Source: Clostridium sp. C8-1-8 (GTDB lineage: Bacteria; Bacillota; Clostridia; Clostridiales; Clostridiaceae). Taken from it: a stretch of 64,000 bases of DNA. Both the position numbers and the translations under genes were made by a program. The notes beneath the pieces are model-generated. The model was not told the origin of the DNA, did not search any database, and saw nothing but the letters and a program-made list of their open reading frames with translations. Of this stretch, positions 57,012 to 64,000 are shown piece after piece (positions within the stretch are counted from its first letter, which is position 1; every line of letters starts with the position of its first letter). The DNA lies in assembly GCF_009928445.1 (NCBI RefSeq), contig NZ_JAABNO010000004.1, forward strand, positions 62,001 through 126,000, written 5' to 3'.

Positions 57012-57584
57012 ATGAAAGATAAGGTTAAATTGACCACTTTAGAGCAGATTAAAGCGTATTCAGATCCATATAGATTGAGGATACTTACTTTGTTAAGAAA
57101 TAGGGGAGATGCGGCAACTGTTAAGGAAATAGCTGATGAACTAGGAGAAGTACCGGCTAAAGTCCATTATCACATAAAAAAGCTTGAGAAAGCAGGTATT
57201 GTTGAGCTAATCAGAACAAAAGAAGTTAAAGGGATAATTGCAAAATATTATTACCTTACTGCTGATAGATTTGAAATTGTTGGAGAAAATATAGGTGAAC
57301 AGGCAAAGCAAATCTATAAATCAGAAGTACTTAATTTAGTAAGTGACTATTATCAAAATTCTAGAACTGATGTGATTGATTCATTGAGTTCAAGAATAGG
57401 AGAGCACAGCGATGAATTTAATATATCTCTTACCTCAAGAACTCTATACTTAACTAAGGAAGAATTTGATGAGCTTAACACTATAACAAGAGAACTTTTT
57501 GCTAAGTATGAAAATAAGCGAGAAGGAACAATATCCTGCCACGGATTTTCAGTATTATGTAAAATGGAAGATGATAAAAAGTAA
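57012..57584 (+). CDS. ArsR-like winged-helix transcriptional regulator
   Basis: A 190-residue regulator. The HTH (DPYRLRILTLLRNRGDAA, then VKEIADELGEVPAKVHYHIKKL) is the ArsR/HTH_20 type, and the C-terminal 100 residues form a helical sensor or dimer domain without metal-binding Cys clusters. The ATG at 57012 follows GAGGTG by 6 bases; a frame from 56976 would start inside the previous gene with no site. It lies 25 bases after the anchored protein gene. Confidence 0.85.
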   Translation: MKDKVKLTTLEQIKAYSDPYRLRILTLLRNRGDAATVKEIADELGEVPAKVHYHIKKLEKAGIVELIRTKEVKGIIAKYYYLTADRFEIVGENIGEQAKQIYKSEVLNLVSDYYQNSRTDVIDSLSSRIGEHSDEFNISLTSRTLYLTKEEFDELNTITRELFAKYENKREGTISCHGFSVLCKMEDDKK

Positions 57585-57662
57585 GCATTTACACAAAGTT
57601 AATAATCATAAATTAAATATTGTCATATCATATATAGATATTATGTGATAGGAGTAATAGTG

Positions 57663-57872
57663 ATGAGGATTGTTATAGATATAGACATACTTAATCATTC
57701 AGAAATACTTGAAAGACATAAAGGTGGCTTTGCTAGTTTGCTTGGTAATAGTAGCTTTGTAAGAGAGCAAGTGGAGCGAGAAGTAAAAAAACAAATCCTA
57801 GTAAAGTTGTCTAAATCTTTAAAAGAAGGGTTATCAGAAAATGGAGTTAAGGCAAGGATAAGAATAGATTAA
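57663..57872 (+). CDS. Small hypothetical protein of 69 residues
   Basis: A 69-residue protein with a beta start (RIVIDIDIL) and a charged amphipathic helix (REQVEREVKKQILVKLSKSL), ending in KARIRID. AGGAG lies about 9 bases before the ATG at 57663; the TTG/ATG region upstream belongs to the leader. I do not recognise it. It follows the regulator gene by 78 bases. Confidence 0.6.
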   Translation: MRIVIDIDILNHSEILERHKGGFASLLGNSSFVREQVEREVKKQILVKLSKSLKEGLSENGVKARIRID

Positions 57873-57875
57873 AAT

Positions 57876-57906
57876 GGGGCTCAATATGAGACCCTTTCTT
57901 TTTCTT
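57876..57906 (+). terminator. Weak terminator after the 69-residue gene
   Basis: GGG-CTC pairs with GAG-CCC around AATAT with one internal mismatch, followed by a T-rich run (TTTCTTTTTCTTTTT). Confidence 0.6.
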
Positions 57907-57986
57907 TTTGTAACCAAATTTTCTTTGAATGTCTTTAAGAATATTATATAATATTGTTGTGTCTTAGGATAAAAGGAGAGATTTTA

Positions 57987-58940
57987 ATGTTTAATTATAT
58001 TATAGGAATTATAGTATCTTCCTTGATTGTAGTACTTATAATTCCATCCTTAATGAAGATTGCTGAAAAAATAGAATTTACTGATAAACCTACCAAGAGG
58101 AAAATTCATGAGAAGCCTATTCCTATAATCGGCGGAGTGGCTATGTTCATAGGTTTTTTTATAGGATACTTTTTACTGGTTAAAAATGATAGAATCGGAA
58201 GCTTATATTTGTTTATTTCATCTATCATGATTTTAAGCATTGGTTTGATAGATGATTATTACAAAACAAGAGGAAAAGAATTCATGATTCTTCCGAGAGT
58301 AATCATACAGGTCTTAGCAGCTACATTAGTATATAAATCAGGAATAGTTTTTAATGGGATCACAAATCCTTTCAATGGGAGTTATGTGGAGTTACCAACC
58401 ATACTTAGGTATTTACTTACTATTACTTGGATATTCGGTGTAACAACTGTTATCAATTGGTCTGATGGTATGGATGGAGTAGCTGGAGGAATATCAGCTA
58501 TATCAGCTACAACACTTTTTGTAGTGGCATTGGCAAAAGGGCAAACAGATTCTGCTTTGATGGCTATAATTTTAGTGGGTTCAATACTTGGTTTTTTAAA
58601 ATACAATAGACACCCAGCAAGAATATTTATGGGAGATTCGGGAGCTAACTTTATAGGATTTACGCTAGCTATAATCGCTTTAGATGGTGCATTTAAGCAA
58701 GCTACAGTTATGTCTATATTTATACCATTTTTAGCTTTAGGAGTACCTATATTTGATAATTTATTTGTTATATTTAAGAGATTTATAGAAGGTAAACCAG
58801 TTTATCAAGCTGATAGAAGTCAGATACATTATAGACTTGAAAAAAAGGGAATGAATACAAGACAGGTAGTTTCATATATATGTTTAATAAGTACATGTCT
58901 AAGTCTTATCTCTATATTAATATTGTTATTAAGGTTATAG
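57987..58940 (+). CDS. tagO: Undecaprenyl-phosphate N-acetylaminosugar-1-phosphate transferase (TagO/WecA type)
   Basis: A 317-residue membrane enzyme of the MraY/WecA/TagO superfamily. It starts wall polymer synthesis by joining a sugar-1-phosphate, usually GlcNAc, to undecaprenyl phosphate. Motifs: IDDYYKTRGKEF (Asp pair, about 84-95), NWSDGMDGVAGG (about 154-165), MGDSGANFIGF (about 214-224) and the late HYRLEKKGM. About ten helices. The ATG at 57987 follows AAAGGAGA by 7 bases; a frame from 57954 lacks a site. Stand-alone gene; the sugar is inferred from the family. Confidence 0.9.
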   Translation: MFNYIIGIIVSSLIVVLIIPSLMKIAEKIEFTDKPTKRKIHEKPIPIIGGVAMFIGFFIGYFLLVKNDRIGSLYLFISSIMILSIGLIDDYYKTRGKEFMILPRVIIQVLAATLVYKSGIVFNGITNPFNGSYVELPTILRYLLTITWIFGVTTVINWSDGMDGVAGGISAISATTLFVVALAKGQTDSALMAIILVGSILGFLKYNRHPARIFMGDSGANFIGFTLAIIALDGAFKQATVMSIFIPFLALGVPIFDNLFVIFKRFIEGKPVYQADRSQIHYRLEKKGMNTRQVVSYICLISTCLSLISILILLLRL

Positions 58941-58982
58941 TTATATGTAGTTAATTTTTTAGGAATTACTGATGAAATCTAA

Positions 58983-59026
58983 AGCGCTGGTAAAAGTATT
59001 ATGAAAAATAGTCTGTCTTTTTCATA
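58983..59026. other. Hairpin after tagO with a possible family 2 fragment
   Basis: TATGAAAAA (59000-59008) pairs with TTTTTCATA (59018-59026), a likely weak terminator. The bases just before it (GCGCTGGTAAAAGTATT) resemble the left end of repeat family 2 (GCGCTGTTAAAGTACT). Confidence 0.45.
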
Positions 59027-59147
59027 GAAAATTATTAATTAATTTATTAGGTATAAATTAATTGAAAAATAATATTATAATAATATGAATATAGATAAAT
59101 CTTATTATAGTTAGATGTGGCTTTTGATAATACTTATAATAAAGTCA

Positions 59148-59176
59148 TTTACATAAATTAATTAATAATATATAAT
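59148..59176 (+). promoter_or_regulatory. Promoter of the SAM riboswitch-metF transcript
   Basis: TTTACA (59148-59153) and TATAAT (59171-59176) with a 17-base spacer; the riboswitch starts about 25 bases after the -10. Confidence 0.7.
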
Positions 59177-59200
59177 AAAATAATTAAAACTGAATAATTA

Positions 59201-59424
59201 TTCTTATCAAGAGTGGTGGAGGGACTGGCCCTATGAAACCCGGCAACCTTATATACAGGTGTTTTGATAGACTTAGCTTATATATTTTATATTGTATATA
59301 TATAGAATATATAAGTTATTAGCCTATAGAAGCTAAAAATATAAAGGTGCTAAATCCTGCAGTTTTTACTGGAAGATAGGATATACTTTGGATTTAACCT
59401 AGAGGTATATTCTCTAGGTTTTTT
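59201..59424 (+). promoter_or_regulatory. SAM-I (S-box) riboswitch with terminator, controlling metF
   Basis: The aptamer core is unmistakable: GTGGTGGAGGGACTGGCCC, then ATGAAACCCGGCAACC (59228-59250), GGTGCTAAATCCTGCAG (59346-59362) and the closing GGAAGATAGGAT, which pairs with TTCTTATC at 59201. Between these blocks an AU-rich insertion (about 59262-59335) holds a long hairpin (CTTATATAT with ATATATAAG). The off-switch terminator is AACCTAGAG/CTCTAGGTT (59396-59420) plus Ts. High SAM should stop transcription before metF. Confidence 0.95.
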
Positions 59425-59484
59425 ATTGTTAAATAAAGAATAAAAAGGAAATTAAATAAATAATATGAAAAAGGATGATTGTAT

Positions 59485-60369
59485 ATGTTTATAAAAGAAT
59501 TATTTAAACAGAAAAAGTTAGTATACTCTTTTGAAATATTCCCTCCAAAACTAACATCACCAATTGATACGGTTTATAAGACTATTGAAGAGTTAGCAAC
59601 TTTAAATCCAGATTACATAAGTGTGACTTACGGTGCTGGTGGTAGTGTAAACAATAATAGAACCTGTGAGTTGAGTTCTTTAGTTAAAAATAAGTATGGT
59701 ATAGAAGCCTTAGCTCATCTTACATGCATAAACTCTGACGAAGAAAAGATAACTAAGATTGTAGAGAGTTTGAACAAAAATAACGTGAAAAATATACTAG
59801 CGCTTAGAGGAGATATAAATGAGGAACAAAACATGGGAGATAGCTATAAGTATGCATATCAGCTTATTGAATATTTAAAAGAAAGAGGAAATATATGTTT
59901 GGGAGCAGCTTGTTATCCTGAAGGGCACATACAAAGCGATAATATTGATAAAGATATAATATACTTAAAAAACAAAGTTGATGCAGGTGCAGATTTCTTA
60001 ATATCTCAATTGTTTTTTGATAATAGCCTTTACTATACATTTTTAGATAAAGCTTATAAAAAAGGTATAAACGTGCCTATACAAGCTGGGATAATGCCAG
60101 TTACCAATAAGAAGCAAATAGAGAGAATTGCATCTCTCTCAGGAGCATATCTGCCTGAAAAGTTTATAAAAATAATGGATAAGTATGAACATAATCAAGA
60201 GGCTTTAAGAGATGCAGGAATTGCTTACGCTACAGAACAAATTGTTGATCTAGTTTCTAGTGGAGTAGATGGAATTCATCTTTATACCATGAATAATCCA
60301 TATATAGCCAATAAGATAACTACCAGCATTTCTTCACTAATTAACCATATTAATAAAGAGGCTATATAA
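59485..60369 (+). CDS. metF: 5,10-methylenetetrahydrofolate reductase
   Basis: A 294-residue flavoenzyme that makes 5-methyl-THF, the methyl donor for methionine synthesis. The signature SFEIFPPK (about 15-22) is followed by the TIM-barrel motifs ISVTYGAGGS (about 52-61), LALRGD (about 105-110), and LISQLFFD (about 174-181). The ATG at 59485 has AAAGGATG upstream. Control by the SAM-I riboswitch fits the pathway. No companion methionine gene is in the window. Confidence 0.95.
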   Translation: MFIKELFKQKKLVYSFEIFPPKLTSPIDTVYKTIEELATLNPDYISVTYGAGGSVNNNRTCELSSLVKNKYGIEALAHLTCINSDEEKITKIVESLNKNNVKNILALRGDINEEQNMGDSYKYAYQLIEYLKERGNICLGAACYPEGHIQSDNIDKDIIYLKNKVDAGADFLISQLFFDNSLYYTFLDKAYKKGINVPIQAGIMPVTNKKQIERIASLSGAYLPEKFIKIMDKYEHNQEALRDAGIAYATEQIVDLVSSGVDGIHLYTMNNPYIANKITTSISSLINHINKEAI

Positions 60370-60578
60370 AGAGTTTCTACAACAAAACTTAATTTATACT
60401 TTTATATAACAAGCAACCTTAGCAATAATTTCAACGAATATGATACCTCTATATAAAGCAAAATAAATATATCCCAAATACCTATAACTTTAAATATCAA
60501 TTAAATAATTAAATGGTGTTAAAGTTCAGTGTTTACTATACAGATATAAGGTTGTTTAATTAATAAGGAGGGTCAATC

Positions 60579-60728
60579 ATGGGAGTTAGCGAGAAAGATC
60601 ATGCATATGAGGTTGCTAAAAAGATGATTATAGATGGTGAATCCTGGGATAAGATAATGGATGAAACTAGACTAAGATTAAAAGACCTAAAAAGAATTCA
60701 AAGAGAAGAAATAAATCCACATATGTAA
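60579..60728 (+). CDS. Small charged protein of 49 residues
   Basis: A 49-residue frame opened by a strong AAGGAGG site 7 bases before the ATG and closed before a strong terminator. The sequence is helical and charged, with HAYEVAKKMIIDGESWDKIM followed by a second helix RLRLKDLKRIQREEI. The pattern of MIIDGESWDKI then LRLKDLKRI resembles a small helix-turn-helix-like motif. I do not recognise a family. It is likely real because of the ribosome site, terminator and helix phase. Confidence 0.65.
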   Translation: MGVSEKDHAYEVAKKMIIDGESWDKIMDETRLRLKDLKRIQREEINPHM

Positions 60729-60733
60729 TTTAT

Positions 60734-60776
60734 AAGTAGCTAGACTTGTATAAAAGCAGGTCTAGCTACTTTTTTA
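60734..60776 (+). terminator. Terminator after the 49-residue gene
   Basis: AAGTAGCTAGACTTG pairs with CAGGTCTAGCTACTT (one G-U), followed by TTTT. It starts 5 bases after the stop. Confidence 0.9.
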
Positions 60777-61116
60777 CTGTACAGGGGATCATTATTTCTT
60801 TATTATAATTTAAATTATAAAGTTTTAACAATTGGTTTAATAGTAAACTTTATGGTAAAATTTACTATGTATATATCTATTACCACTAAACTTTAAATTA
60901 AGATTTGTTTCTAAATATTGTTGAAATTAAGTTTTCATGAAGAAATAGTGAATTAATTCCTTGCTTAAGCTCATTTAAGCATTGAATCAACGACAGCTTA
61001 ATTTAAAAATAGTATGTTATCATAAGGATTAAGAAAAAGTTAAGAATTTATTAACTATAATCTTAAGTTTTTATATTTATTATAGGAGTATAAGCTTTGA
61101 TAGGAGGAATTATCAA
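60777..61116. other. Intergenic region with a family 2 repeat
   Basis: Apart from the repeat copy at 60918-61000 and the promoter region of the next gene, this AT-rich stretch shows no gene. Confidence 0.4.
60918..61000 (-). repeat. Palindromic repeat family 2, copy 4
   Basis: Its order is TTGTTGAAATTAAG, TCATGAAG, CTTAAGCTCATTTAAGCAT, then ACAGCTTAATTT. This aligns with the reverse complement of the full copy at 46622-46741, so it is inverted relative to it. The end carrying GTACTTTAACAG is lost. Confidence 0.65.
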
Positions 61117-61857
61117 ATGAAAAGTAAAACAAAAGCATTTTTTCTTTCATTTATCCCAGGACTTGGACACATATACTTAGGAGAAAATAATAGAGGTTTA
61201 ATTTTTTTAGGCGGTATAGTATCTTATTTATTTACAGTGGGCTTCTTAGACAGATCCTATGACATGATAGGTGATTATAGCAGAGTATTTAATGCTGCAC
61301 TTCCGATACTATGGGCATTTAACATACTAGATTGTATGATTAATGCTGATAAGATAAACAAAGGAATGATAAATTTAGCTGACGAAAATAATATTGAAGC
61401 AGATAGAAAACTTATAGCCTATATGCTTTCAGTACTTCCAGGTTTAGGTCAACTTTATCTAGGAGAAAAAGAGAAAGGACAGAAATTATTTTGTGTATTT
61501 TTGGTGATTTATGTTTTTTCATCCTTAGTAAATATTGATATATTGAAAATTGGAGTGCCAGCAGTAATAATTTATTCCATTCTTGATTTGATGAATGTAA
61601 GAGCAACAAACGGTATTACAGAAATAAACTTTTCAGGTAAGTGGTTTGAAAACTGGGTAAAGATTCTTGGATTCATATTCATAGCAGCAGGTATTATTAC
61701 CCTTGGTAACAGATTCTTAGGACAGTTTGTAGATACTAGAATTGAGTACATGATAAGAGATTATACTAAAGTAATTTTATCTTCTGTAGTATTAATAGGT
61801 TTTGGTGTTAAGATGTTGTTCATGGGAAAACCAAAGGATATCAGCAGGGAGGATTAA
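61117..61857 (+). CDS. Polytopic membrane protein with two PGLGxxYLG motifs
   Basis: A 246-residue protein with about six membrane helices in two similar halves. Each half begins with a SFIPGLGHIYLGENNRG or SVLPGLGQLYLGEKEKG segment (about 11-27 and 108-124), the short helix-loop motif also seen in TM2-type proteins. The function is unknown. AGGAGG lies 8 bases before the ATG. It is 2 bases before the next gene, so the two are co-translated and probably work together at the membrane. Confidence 0.75.
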   Translation: MKSKTKAFFLSFIPGLGHIYLGENNRGLIFLGGIVSYLFTVGFLDRSYDMIGDYSRVFNAALPILWAFNILDCMINADKINKGMINLADENNIEADRKLIAYMLSVLPGLGQLYLGEKEKGQKLFCVFLVIYVFSSLVNIDILKIGVPAVIIYSILDLMNVRATNGITEINFSGKWFENWVKILGFIFIAAGIITLGNRFLGQFVDTRIEYMIRDYTKVILSSVVLIGFGVKMLFMGKPKDISRED

Positions 61858-61859
61858 TT

Positions 61860-63134
61860 ATGAAACAATGGAAGATTGGAAGGCTTTCCGCAGGTATTGG
61901 ACTTATCTTACTAGGGGTACTGCTTATAATTGCAAGGATACAAAGTCTTTACTATTTTGAGATGTTAGAAAAATGGTGGCCAGTTTTAATAATATGTCTG
62001 GGGATAGAATTAGTAGTAGGTGCATTCTTAGCAGGAAATTCAAAAATAACTGTAACTGTTGATGGAAAGAGTGTTTTTATAGCGGTGCTAATAGTGATTT
62101 TCGTATTTGTCGGTAGTGGAATAAGCTTCGCTGCAAGAAATAAAGGTGCGTTTTTAGATTGGAATGGATTTTCCTTTAATTCTTATAGTAATGAAAAGAC
62201 TGTGTCAAACAAAATGGAGTTTCAAGGAAAGAAGTCAATAACTATAGAGAACAAACAGGGAAAAGTTTCAATCGATAAAAGTGATAGTGATAAGATAGAG
62301 GTTGAGGCTAACATAGTCATAGCATATAATGATGAGTCTGCTATTAGTGAATTGCAGAAACAGGCAATTGAGTTTGCAGATGGTGAGGACTTAGTAGTAA
62401 GTACAAGCAATCAATCTGGAAAAGATGGAGCTGTAAGAAAGGTTGATTATACAATAAAGCTTCCAGCGTCAGTAAGATATGATGTTGAGAGTGCATATGG
62501 TGATGTTTCAATCTCTAACATATCTAGTGATGGAAAGAGTAGTCAATCCAATGGTAGTACTAATATAACCAATGTGAAGGGTAATACAGAAATAACTAAT
62601 AAGTATGGATCAGTTAAGGTAGACACTTTAGAAGGAAACTTGCAGCTAAGCTGCAATAACGGAAATATTAACCTATTTAATGTAAAAGGAAAGATAGTAG
62701 CTTCAAATTCTTATGGAGCTACCAATGTGGAGAGCATAACTGATGATATAGAGTTTAAAGGCTCAAATGGAGCTTTTACAGGAAAGAACCTAGGAGGGTT
62801 TACTAAGGTTACTAGTAAATATGGAGATGTGAATCTTACCAATCCTACAAAAGGGCTAAATGTTGAAGCTAACAACGGTACAATTAAAATTGATTGCAAT
62901 AAGCCTATAGAAGGAGATGTAACTGTATATAGCAATTATGGAAGTATAAACACCAAGATAGTAAAGGAACAGTCAGCAAAGTTTAATTGCTCTTCAAGAA
63001 ATGGTACTATTACTAATGACCTAGGACTTTCTGGTGATAATAAAAACAAAAATAGCACTTTAGGTGGTGAAATTAACGGCGGAAAGTACTTGTTCATGAT
63101 GGAAACAAAAAACGGTTCCATAAGTATAAATTAA
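61860..63134 (+). CDS. LiaF/DUF4097-type membrane-anchored beta-helix protein
   Basis: A 424-residue protein. The N-terminus has three hydrophobic segments (about 10-30, 38-56, 71-91) like the LiaI-LiaF membrane module. The rest is external and repetitive: SAYGDVSISN, NKYGSVKVD, NSYGATNVE, SKYGDVNLT, SNYGSINTK alternate with NNGNINLF, SNGAFTGKN, NNGTIKID, RNGTITND and KNGSISIN. That predicts a DUF4097-type beta-helix. LiaF homologues restrain envelope-stress signalling; no LiaRS pair is nearby. Only 2 bases separate it from the preceding gene. Confidence 0.85.
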   Translation: MKQWKIGRLSAGIGLILLGVLLIIARIQSLYYFEMLEKWWPVLIICLGIELVVGAFLAGNSKITVTVDGKSVFIAVLIVIFVFVGSGISFAARNKGAFLDWNGFSFNSYSNEKTVSNKMEFQGKKSITIENKQGKVSIDKSDSDKIEVEANIVIAYNDESAISELQKQAIEFADGEDLVVSTSNQSGKDGAVRKVDYTIKLPASVRYDVESAYGDVSISNISSDGKSSQSNGSTNITNVKGNTEITNKYGSVKVDTLEGNLQLSCNNGNINLFNVKGKIVASNSYGATNVESITDDIEFKGSNGAFTGKNLGGFTKVTSKYGDVNLTNPTKGLNVEANNGTIKIDCNKPIEGDVTVYSNYGSINTKIVKEQSAKFNCSSRNGTITNDLGLSGDNKNKNSTLGGEINGGKYLFMMETKNGSISIN

Positions 63135-63254
63135 AAGTTGAGCTTAGAACCTTATAAGTATTGGTGACTTCTTGGAATCTATAAATTTTAGTTGAAGTAT
63201 TTAGCTTCAGTATGTAATAATGTGTTTAGATAGATTTTGAAAGGAGTTACCTTT

Positions 63255-63731
63255 ATGGCAATTAGAAAGATAGTTCAATTAGGTGATGAGCATTTGAAAA
63301 AAATATCAACACCTGTTAAGGAAATAAACGGAGAAGTATTAGCTCTTGTTAAGGATTTGAAGGATACTTTATACTCAGTAGATGGAGTTGGACTTGCTGC
63401 TCCTCAGATAGCAGTAAATAAAAGAGTGGTATTTATAGATTTAAGAGATGGCTCTGAGCCAATTGTTTTAATAAATCCTGAGATAACTTATAGAGAAGGT
63501 AAAGAAGAGGGATATGAGGGATGCTTAAGCTATGTTGGCTATGAAGGACTAGTAGAAAGACCTAAAAAGGTTAAAGTTAAGGCTCTTAACGAAAAAGGGA
63601 AGGTTGTTGAGTATGAAGCAACTGGACTTTTGGCAAGATGCTTCTGTCATGAGATAGATCATTTAGATGGAATCATGTACGTTGATCAGGCTATTGAAAT
63701 GTATGAGCTTGTTGAAGAAGAAGAAGAATAG
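63255..63731 (+). CDS. def: Peptide deformylase
   Basis: A 158-residue enzyme that removes the formyl group from nascent chains. The three motifs are present: GVGLAAPQIAV (about 39-49), EGCLSYVGYEG with the metal-binding Cys (about 85), and CHEIDHLDG (about 126-134) with both His ligands and the catalytic Glu. The second motif departs from the usual EGCLSVPG. The ATG at 63255 has AAAGGAG 8 bases upstream; a TTG at 63237 lies before that site. A terminator follows. Confidence 0.95.
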   Translation: MAIRKIVQLGDEHLKKISTPVKEINGEVLALVKDLKDTLYSVDGVGLAAPQIAVNKRVVFIDLRDGSEPIVLINPEITYREGKEEGYEGCLSYVGYEGLVERPKKVKVKALNEKGKVVEYEATGLLARCFCHEIDHLDGIMYVDQAIEMYELVEEEEE

Positions 63732-63735
63732 TTTT

Positions 63736-63776
63736 AAAAATAGGACTTAGCGAAAAATGCCAAGTCCTATTTTTGC
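63736..63776 (+). terminator. Terminator after def
   Basis: AAAAATAGGACTT (63736-63748) pairs perfectly with AAGTCCTATTTTT (63762-63774). Confidence 0.9.
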
Positions 63777-63868
63777 TTTTAATAAAGGTATATAGTTTTT
63801 CCTGGCCAAACCTAGTAGTTTTAAAAGCCTATAACAGCTATTTATGGTAACAGCAAAAAATTTATTTG

Positions 63869-63951
63869 ACTGCCAGATTCTCCTCATATGCATTGGAAAA
63901 TGCAGCTGTGCAAAAAAAATCACTAAAGAAGAACGCTTTAGTGATTTTTTA
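63869..63951 (+). repeat. Dispersed intergenic repeat family A, copy 4 (best preserved)
   Basis: GACTGCCAGATTCTCCTCAT, then ATGCATTGGAAAATGCAG, TGTGC, an eight-A run, and the hairpin CACTAAAG with CTTTAGTG followed by ATTTTTTA. It is nearly the consensus of the four copies. Similarity with copies 1 and 3 extends about 40 bases upstream (AACAGCTATTTATGG region). Confidence 0.8.
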
Positions 63952-64000
63952 TATGTCTAAAACCTACTTTGACTAATTTTGTTTAAAAATATCTGAGCAA

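Overview
The window reads as chromosome of a low-GC Firmicute, most likely Clostridium sensu stricto or a close relative. The evidence is the AT-rich DNA, strong AGGAGG-type ribosome binding sites, frequent TTG/GTG starts, the tig-clpP-clpX-lonB-lonA-engB block, two SpoVB-type flippases, a V-type ATPase operon, and classical Clostridium control elements (SAM-I riboswitch, Rex-type and PerR-type operators). I see no rRNA, tRNA, CRISPR array, prophage or intact insertion sequence. A clipped gene enters at base 1.

Layout. 1-9.9 kb: a sugar-phosphate isomerase-like gene, then the protein-quality-control block (trigger factor, ClpP, ClpX, LonB, LonA) and the ribosome-assembly GTPase EngB. 10.2-12.1 kb: three Gly/Cys-rich membrane microproteins and a Met/Asn-repeat protein, all unfamiliar to me. 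12.1-17.2 kb: two envelope proteins, a PerR-like regulator with a matching box in its own promoter, a candidate Rex-controlled small RNA, a membrane protein, a J-domain protein and a DUF5685-type protein. 17.5-25 kb: a small orphan, QueT behind a candidate preQ1 riboswitch, an EAL-HDOD protein, a Cys-rich small protein, PncB and a UvrD-like helicase. 25-33.4 kb: a TetR regulator divergent from a YhgE/Pip membrane protein with two matching operators, MurB, an alpha/beta hydrolase, a 264-bp MITE-like element, and a PadR regulator followed by two HAAS-type membrane proteins whose cytosolic halves are almost identical DNA. 34.6-46.6 kb: an FtsA-like ATPase with a repetitive C-terminal half, an M20 amidohydrolase, a RluA-type pseudouridine synthase, two flippases, a membrane-anchored beta-propeller, a phospholipase C-like protein, a vestigial methyltransferase and a B12-binding radical SAM protein. 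47-55.6 kb: a nine-gene V-ATPase operon with sodium-type ligands in its K subunit. 55.8-64 kb: a BCCP-like protein, a small regulator operon, a TagO/WecA-type transferase, MetF behind a SAM-I riboswitch, two membrane proteins and peptide deformylase.

Across the window run two dispersed intergenic repeat families. Family A (four copies, about 85-130 bp) carries a terminator-like hairpin with a compensatory base change between copies. Family 2 (four copies plus one doubtful fragment, 50-120 bp) is palindromic. A separate single element has 17-bp perfect terminal inverted repeats and an 8-bp target duplication. The most novel-looking items are the Rex-controlled small RNA candidate (about 14.97-15.06 kb), the Gly/Cys microprotein cluster (10.2-11.3 kb), the repeat families, and the PadR/HAAS partial duplication. 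All calls come from reading the sequence only; no database search was possible.
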